DNA of 17,953 nucleotides from Gallionellaceae bacterium UBA5126 (GTDB lineage Bacteria > Pseudomonadota > Gammaproteobacteria > Burkholderiales > Gallionellaceae), in contig DHYQ01000009.1 in the NCBI GenBank assembly GCA_002414205.1, positions 26,016-43,968 on the forward strand, in the 5' to 3' direction. Both the position numbers and the translations under genes were made by a program. Below the pieces are notes generated by a model. It was not told the DNA's origin. It saw only the letters and a program-made list of their open reading frames with translations, and ran no database searches. This document shows, piece by piece, positions 14,158-17,953 of this stretch; position 1 is the first letter of the stretch, and every line of letters begins with the position of its first letter.

Positions 14158-17100
14158 AGAACGGTAGTTGCTCTAACTGTTCCAGTAACATCGGCTTGCC
14201 GAATAAATAGCCCTGATAGTGCAGACAGCCCAAGGCATGCAGCAAACGTTTCTGCTCCACCGTTTCAACCCCCTCGGCGATCACCCCGATGTTCAAGCTG
14301 TGCGCCATGGCGATAATGGTGCTGACAATGGTCTTGTCATTGTTATCCACGGTAATGTCACGCACGAAAGACTGGTCAATTTTCAATTGATCAATGGGCA
14401 AGCGCTTCAGATATAACAACGAAGAATAACCCGTACCAAAATCGTCCAGCGCAAACGAGACACCCGCCGCCTGCAAACCCGACATAATCACCACCGCCTC
14501 GTCGGCATCTTCCAGCAACAGACTCTCCGTGACTTCCAACTTTAATCGTCCCGGCAAAATGGAAAATTCGGTCAGCAAGCGATGCACCTGCTCCACAAAA
14601 TCGGGCTGACGAAACTGTTTCGGGCTGACGTTGACGGCAATACTCAGATGCGCAAAGCGCGGCTCATCCGCCCAAATACGCAACTGCGCGCAGGCCGCGC
14701 GCATCACCCACCATCCCATGGGGAGCACCAGGCCGGTCTCTTCTGCCAGCGCGACAAAGTCTGCCGGCGGCACGATGCCAATACCGGGTCGATTCCAGCG
14801 AATCAAGGCTTCCACCCCCACCGCGTTATGCTGCGCATCGACTTGCACTTGATACGCCAGCAACAACTCATTCCCCGGAATTGCCAAACGTAACGCCCGC
14901 TCTAAGGTGACGCGGGCCGTGATCGCCTCTTCCATACTAGGATCAAACAGACTGATGCCATTCTTACCGGATTTTTTCGCTTGATACATGGCAATGTCAG
15001 ATTGCCGCATCAGCGAGTCGATCGACACATCATGCCCAGAAAACACCGTAATGCCGATACTGGGGGTGATGCTGTATTCATGCACCACCAAGCGATAACT
15101 GCGATTCAAGCTAACCAGGATCTTCTCGGCAATCTGCATCGCCTGCTCGGAGGCCAGCGTCTGTTGCACATGCAAATTGGTCAGCAACACCACAAACTCA
15201 TCCCCGCCCAGCCGTGCCACGGTATCACTTTCCCGCACATCTTCCAGCAAACGTTGCGCCACTTGTTGCAGCAACAAATCCCCCATATCGTGACCCAATG
15301 TATCGTTCAGGGTTTTGAAATTATCCAGATCAATGAAAAGCAAGGCGGCGTGATGATCCAGGCGACTGTTTTGCACAATGGCTTGGCGCAGGCGATCGCG
15401 CAACAAGCGCCGATTAGGCAGTTGCGTCAGGGCATCATAAAACGCCAGGTGCTGAATCTCGATCTCCGCTGCCTTGCTAGCGGAAATATCGGTAAAGGTC
15501 GCCACGTAATGACTGATGTGCCCGGTACGGTCGCGTACCGCCGAAATGGTCAGATTAGTCGGAAAACTTTCGCCATTTTTGCGCAAACTCCAGGCTTCGC
15601 CCTCCCAACTCCCCTGCTGTGTCACCTGCTGCCAAATGGATTGATAGAACGCCTGCTCATGTTCGTTCGAGCGGAAAAAAGTCGAAGGCTTGCCCATAAT
15701 TTCCGCAGCGTTGTAACCGGTCACCGTGGAAAAAGCCTTGTTACTGCGCAACACTTCCCGATTTTCATTCAAAATCAGCATACATTCCTGCGACTCAAAG
15801 GCCGTCGCCGCAATGCGCAAATCCTCCTCCACCCGTTGCCGTTCCTGCAAGAAACGAATTTTCTCCAGCGCAATACCGGCCTGATGACTCATGGAATCCA
15901 GAAAATCAATTTCTACCGGCAACCATTCCCGGCTCTGATGCACGTCATTCAGCACCAGCATGTAAAAACCATTTTCATGGAACGCAAAGGGGTGCCACAG
16001 CAAACTCATGATGTGTAAACGCTGATGCAACACCTCCCAAGAACCGTCGGCCTGCAACAGCGGATGAATGTGCCGAGTATTGCTAATCAGGGGACGACGA
16101 TGCCGCCAGACATCCTTGACACCATTGGCAAACAACGACAAGGGATAGACACTCTTGGATGAACCCACATCACCGTGACGGGGATTAAGCCATTCACACA
16201 AGCCGATGGCCTTGTCCTGTACAAAATCCGCGTTGTAGATCAGTACCCGATCGGTTTGAATGGCAATGCCGATGCTGCGCACAGCGGCTTGTAAAATTTC
16301 GGTGGCATCGCTGGAGGACAAGATAACCCGCGACAACTTGTTCATGGCTTGGGCAAAGCGCAGTTGCTGCTGCAAGGCCTGCTCTGCCTCGACTCGTTGA
16401 GTCACATCTTGCTTCACCGCCACCACATGGGTTACCTGCTGCTGTGCATCCCGGATAGGGGTAAATGTCACCATTTCCTGATAATAACTGCCATCCTTGC
16501 GGCGACTCAGTAATTCCCCCGCCCACACGTCGCCCTGCACCATCGTTTGCCAGCGTTCTTCATCCGCATTCGGCTGATCCGAAATATTGCCCAACAACTC
16601 GCTACGCGTGTGCCCGATTGCCTCTTCCGCACTATATCCGGTCAGCGTGACAAATGCCGGGTTGACCCACTCCACCACCCCCCAACGATCAAAAATCGCA
16701 ATGGCATTGGCTGAGGCACTCAGGGCGCCGCTTTGCAACGCCAGCCGCTCATTCAATGTGCGCTCGGCCTCGGCACGTTGCTGCAACTCAGCCGTGAGGG
16801 TATCCGCCATTTTCTGGGCACGACGGCGGGTATTCAGCAGCGCATCCAGCAATAACGCCAGCAACACACTGACCATCACCCCACCAAACAAAATCAACCC
16901 TGCCCGGCGATAATCCACTACCCGCTGTGCCTGCTCCCCGGATTCCATTTGCAGCGTCCACAGTCGGCCTGCAATCCGAATTTTATGTTCCGCACGCAAC
17001 CAAGTCGGCACGCCACCACGATCGTGTGGATTACTGTCGTACATCAACGCCGCTGGGATGGCCGCATGACCGTCGTACACCTTCAGATGTAAACGCTTCG

Positions 17101-17860
17101 CCCAATCGTGTTCCAGCTCCAGAAAACTTTCCTGCAACAAATCCCGCATGCGGAATGGGCTGAATACCCAGCCAATCAACGCCGCGCGGCGCGCTTCCAG
17201 CGAAGCCAATGCGGCGCCCTTGCGATACACCGGGGCATACATCAACGTCCCGGCCTGAACATCGTGACCATCTTCCTGCCGCAACTGCACTTTGCCCGAC
17301 AGCATGATGACCCCTTGCTCCATGGCCGTCACCATGGCATTGCGCCGCACGGGATCGGAATACATATCAAATCCAAATGCCCGCAAATTGCGCCCGGTAA
17401 ACGGTTCGAGATATTCCACAGGGGCATACACCGGACGCGTGCCCTCAGGAAAGAGATGGTGTTCGGGAAAGCCCGCTTGCCGTACCCGTGCTAAATACGC
17501 TGGCAATTGTGCCTGCGTCACACGGGGTGCAAATCCCAAACCTTGCACCCCGCGAAAGTGTGCATTCAGCTCCAGACGGGCAACATAGGCATGCCACTCA
17601 CGACGCTCCACCTCGGTGGAAGCCTCAAACAATGCCACCCCACCCAACAAAACCTGTTGATGTGCTTGTAGATGCGCGCGGATGGAAAACTGCAAGCCCT
17701 CACATTCATGCAAAAAAGTCGCCCGCGCCACTTGCTCGGCTTCCTGCTTCACGGCATTCGTCAACCATGCCGTGAGCAGCAAACCGAGCAAAAGTGTCAG
17801 CCAAACGAGTTTGCGATGTTGCTGATAGGCCCAAGAGGGGAGTGTCGTTATTGTTTTCAA
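14132..17860 (-). CDS. Membrane CHASE-PAS-GAF-PAS-GGDEF-EAL c-di-GMP signalling protein
   Basis: This 1242-residue protein is a sensor with both c-di-GMP synthesis and breakdown domains. Order: helix 19-38; periplasmic CHASE domain about 60-265 (FRGVQGLGFAPRV); helix 321-342; coiled segment 343-372; PAS/PAC about 373-490; GAF about 505-670; second PAS/PAC about 680-795; GGDEF about 805-970; EAL about 985-1230. The GGDEF site is intact (885-889, with D844 upstream), and an inhibitory RxxD site (RESD, 876-879) lies five residues before it. The EAL domain keeps E1017, the DDFGTGYSS loop (1139-1147), K1160, E1196 and Q1216. Both activities are therefore possible. The start is TTG at 17860, because no ATG or GTG lies between it and the in-frame upstream stop. 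The ribosome site is weak. Confidence 0.93.
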   Translation of the reverse strand: MKTITTLPSWAYQQHRKLVWLTLLLGLLLTAWLTNAVKQEAEQVARATFLHECEGLQFSIRAHLQAHQQVLLGGVALFEASTEVERREWHAYVARLELNAHFRGVQGLGFAPRVTQAQLPAYLARVRQAGFPEHHLFPEGTRPVYAPVEYLEPFTGRNLRAFGFDMYSDPVRRNAMVTAMEQGVIMLSGKVQLRQEDGHDVQAGTLMYAPVYRKGAALASLEARRAALIGWVFSPFRMRDLLQESFLELEHDWAKRLHLKVYDGHAAIPAALMYDSNPHDRGGVPTWLRAEHKIRIAGRLWTLQMESGEQAQRVVDYRRAGLILFGGVMVSVLLALLLDALLNTRRRAQKMADTLTAELQQRAEAERTLNERLALQSGALSASANAIAIFDRWGVVEWVNPAFVTLTGYSAEEAIGHTRSELLGNISDQPNADEERWQTMVQGDVWAGELLSRRKDGSYYQEMVTFTPIRDAQQQVTHVVAVKQDVTQRVEAEQALQQQLRFAQAMNKLSRVILSSSDATEILQAAVRSIGIAIQTDRVLIYNADFVQDKAIGLCEWLNPRHGDVGSSKSVYPLSLFANGVKDVWRHRRPLISNTRHIHPLLQADGSWEVLHQRLHIMSLLWHPFAFHENGFYMLVLNDVHQSREWLPVEIDFLDSMSHQAGIALEKIRFLQERQRVEEDLRIAATAFESQECMLILNENREVLRSNKAFSTVTGYNAAEIMGKPSTFFRSNEHEQAFYQSIWQQVTQQGSWEGEAWSLRKNGESFPTNLTISAVRDRTGHISHYVATFTDISASKAAEIEIQHLAFYDALTQLPNRRLLRDRLRQAIVQNSRLDHHAALLFIDLDNFKTLNDTLGHDMGDLLLQQVAQRLLEDVRESDTVARLGGDEFVVLLTNLHVQQTLASEQAMQIAEKILVSLNRSYRLVVHEYSITPSIGITVFSGHDVSIDSLMRQSDIAMYQAKKSGKNGISLFDPSMEEAITARVTLERALRLAIPGNELLLAYQVQVDAQHNAVGVEALIRWNRPGIGIVPPADFVALAEETGLVLPMGWWVMRAACAQLRIWADEPRFAHLSIAVNVSPKQFRQPDFVEQVHRLLTEFSILPGRLKLEVTESLLLEDADEAVVIMSGLQAAGVSFALDDFGTGYSSLLYLKRLPIDQLKIDQSFVRDITVDNNDKTIVSTIIAMAHSLNIGVIAEGVETVEQKRLLHALGCLHYQGYLFGKPMLLEQLEQLPFFTPSASQR

Positions 17861-17891
17861 GGCAGTTATGCTGAGGGCAAAAACAGCGCCT

Positions 17892-17919
17892 AGTATAACG
17901 TGCTAACCCTGCGGACAAA
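17892..17919 (-). promoter_or_regulatory. Candidate sigma-70 promoter of the GGDEF-EAL gene
   Basis: On the - strand TTTGTC (17914-17919) and TATACT (17892-17897) are separated by 16 bp. The -10 matches the consensus well and the -35 weakly. Transcription would start near 17885, giving a short leader of about 25 bases before the TTG start at 17860. The rest of the segment up to 17953 shows no gene. Confidence 0.4.
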
Positions 17920-17953
17920 GGTCACGCAAACCGCAAATGTCGCATTTTGGTTT

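Noticed and set aside
14981..16018. A 345-codon open frame on + inside the GGDEF-EAL gene.
   Set aside because: It is antisense to clear PAS, GAF and GGDEF coding sequence, has a His/Gln-rich composition and shows no independent support.

Overview
The window looks like chromosomal DNA of a Proteobacterium, most likely beta or gamma. Support comes from the gene set (tatC, pyrC of the E. coli type, sspA-sspB, apaH, a YrdA-like carbonic anhydrase homologue next to a DUF2288 gene), the moderately high GC content and the AGGAGG-type ribosome sites. SspA and SspB read most like the betaproteobacterial type, but I cannot name a genus. I saw no RNA genes, CRISPR arrays, insertion sequences or other mobile elements.

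Layout. (1) Positions 1-3240: the last codons of tatB and complete tatC on +, convergent with thpR (RNA 2',3'-cyclic phosphodiesterase) on -. Then pyrC (dihydroorotase) and an unrecognised three-helix membrane protein with a periplasmic tail, both on +. A strong hairpin at 3212-3238 separates this block from the next. (2) Positions 3241-11505: one tightly packed nine-gene operon on -, read right to left. It encodes alternative complex III (ActA pentaheme cytochrome, ActB1 molybdopterin-oxidoreductase-like subunit, ActB2 iron-sulfur subunit, ActC and ActF NrfD/PsrC-type quinol subunits, ActD, ActE monoheme cytochrome) and continues without a gap into sspA and sspB. (3) Positions 11506-11750: an AT-rich intergenic region with a perfect inverted repeat and a Fur-box-like site. 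(4) Positions 11751-14157: on +, an unrecognised protein, a gamma-carbonic-anhydrase-like protein, a DUF2288 protein and apaH. (5) Positions 14132-17860: on -, a 1242-residue CHASE-PAS-GAF-PAS-GGDEF-EAL protein whose 3' end overlaps that of apaH.

How the genes work together. Alternative complex III oxidises quinol and passes electrons to a cytochrome or a terminal oxidase, doing the job of cytochrome bc1. In many Beta- and Gammaproteobacteria sspA-sspB sits directly downstream of petABC, which encodes bc1, and in betaproteobacteria tatABC is often close by. Here the act genes occupy the position of petABC. ActB is split into two genes by a single in-frame TAA with a strong ribosome site overlapping the break. 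The most notable content is therefore an apparent in-place replacement of bc1 by an unrelated complex, with a split core subunit. The remainder is ordinary housekeeping plus one large c-di-GMP signalling protein.
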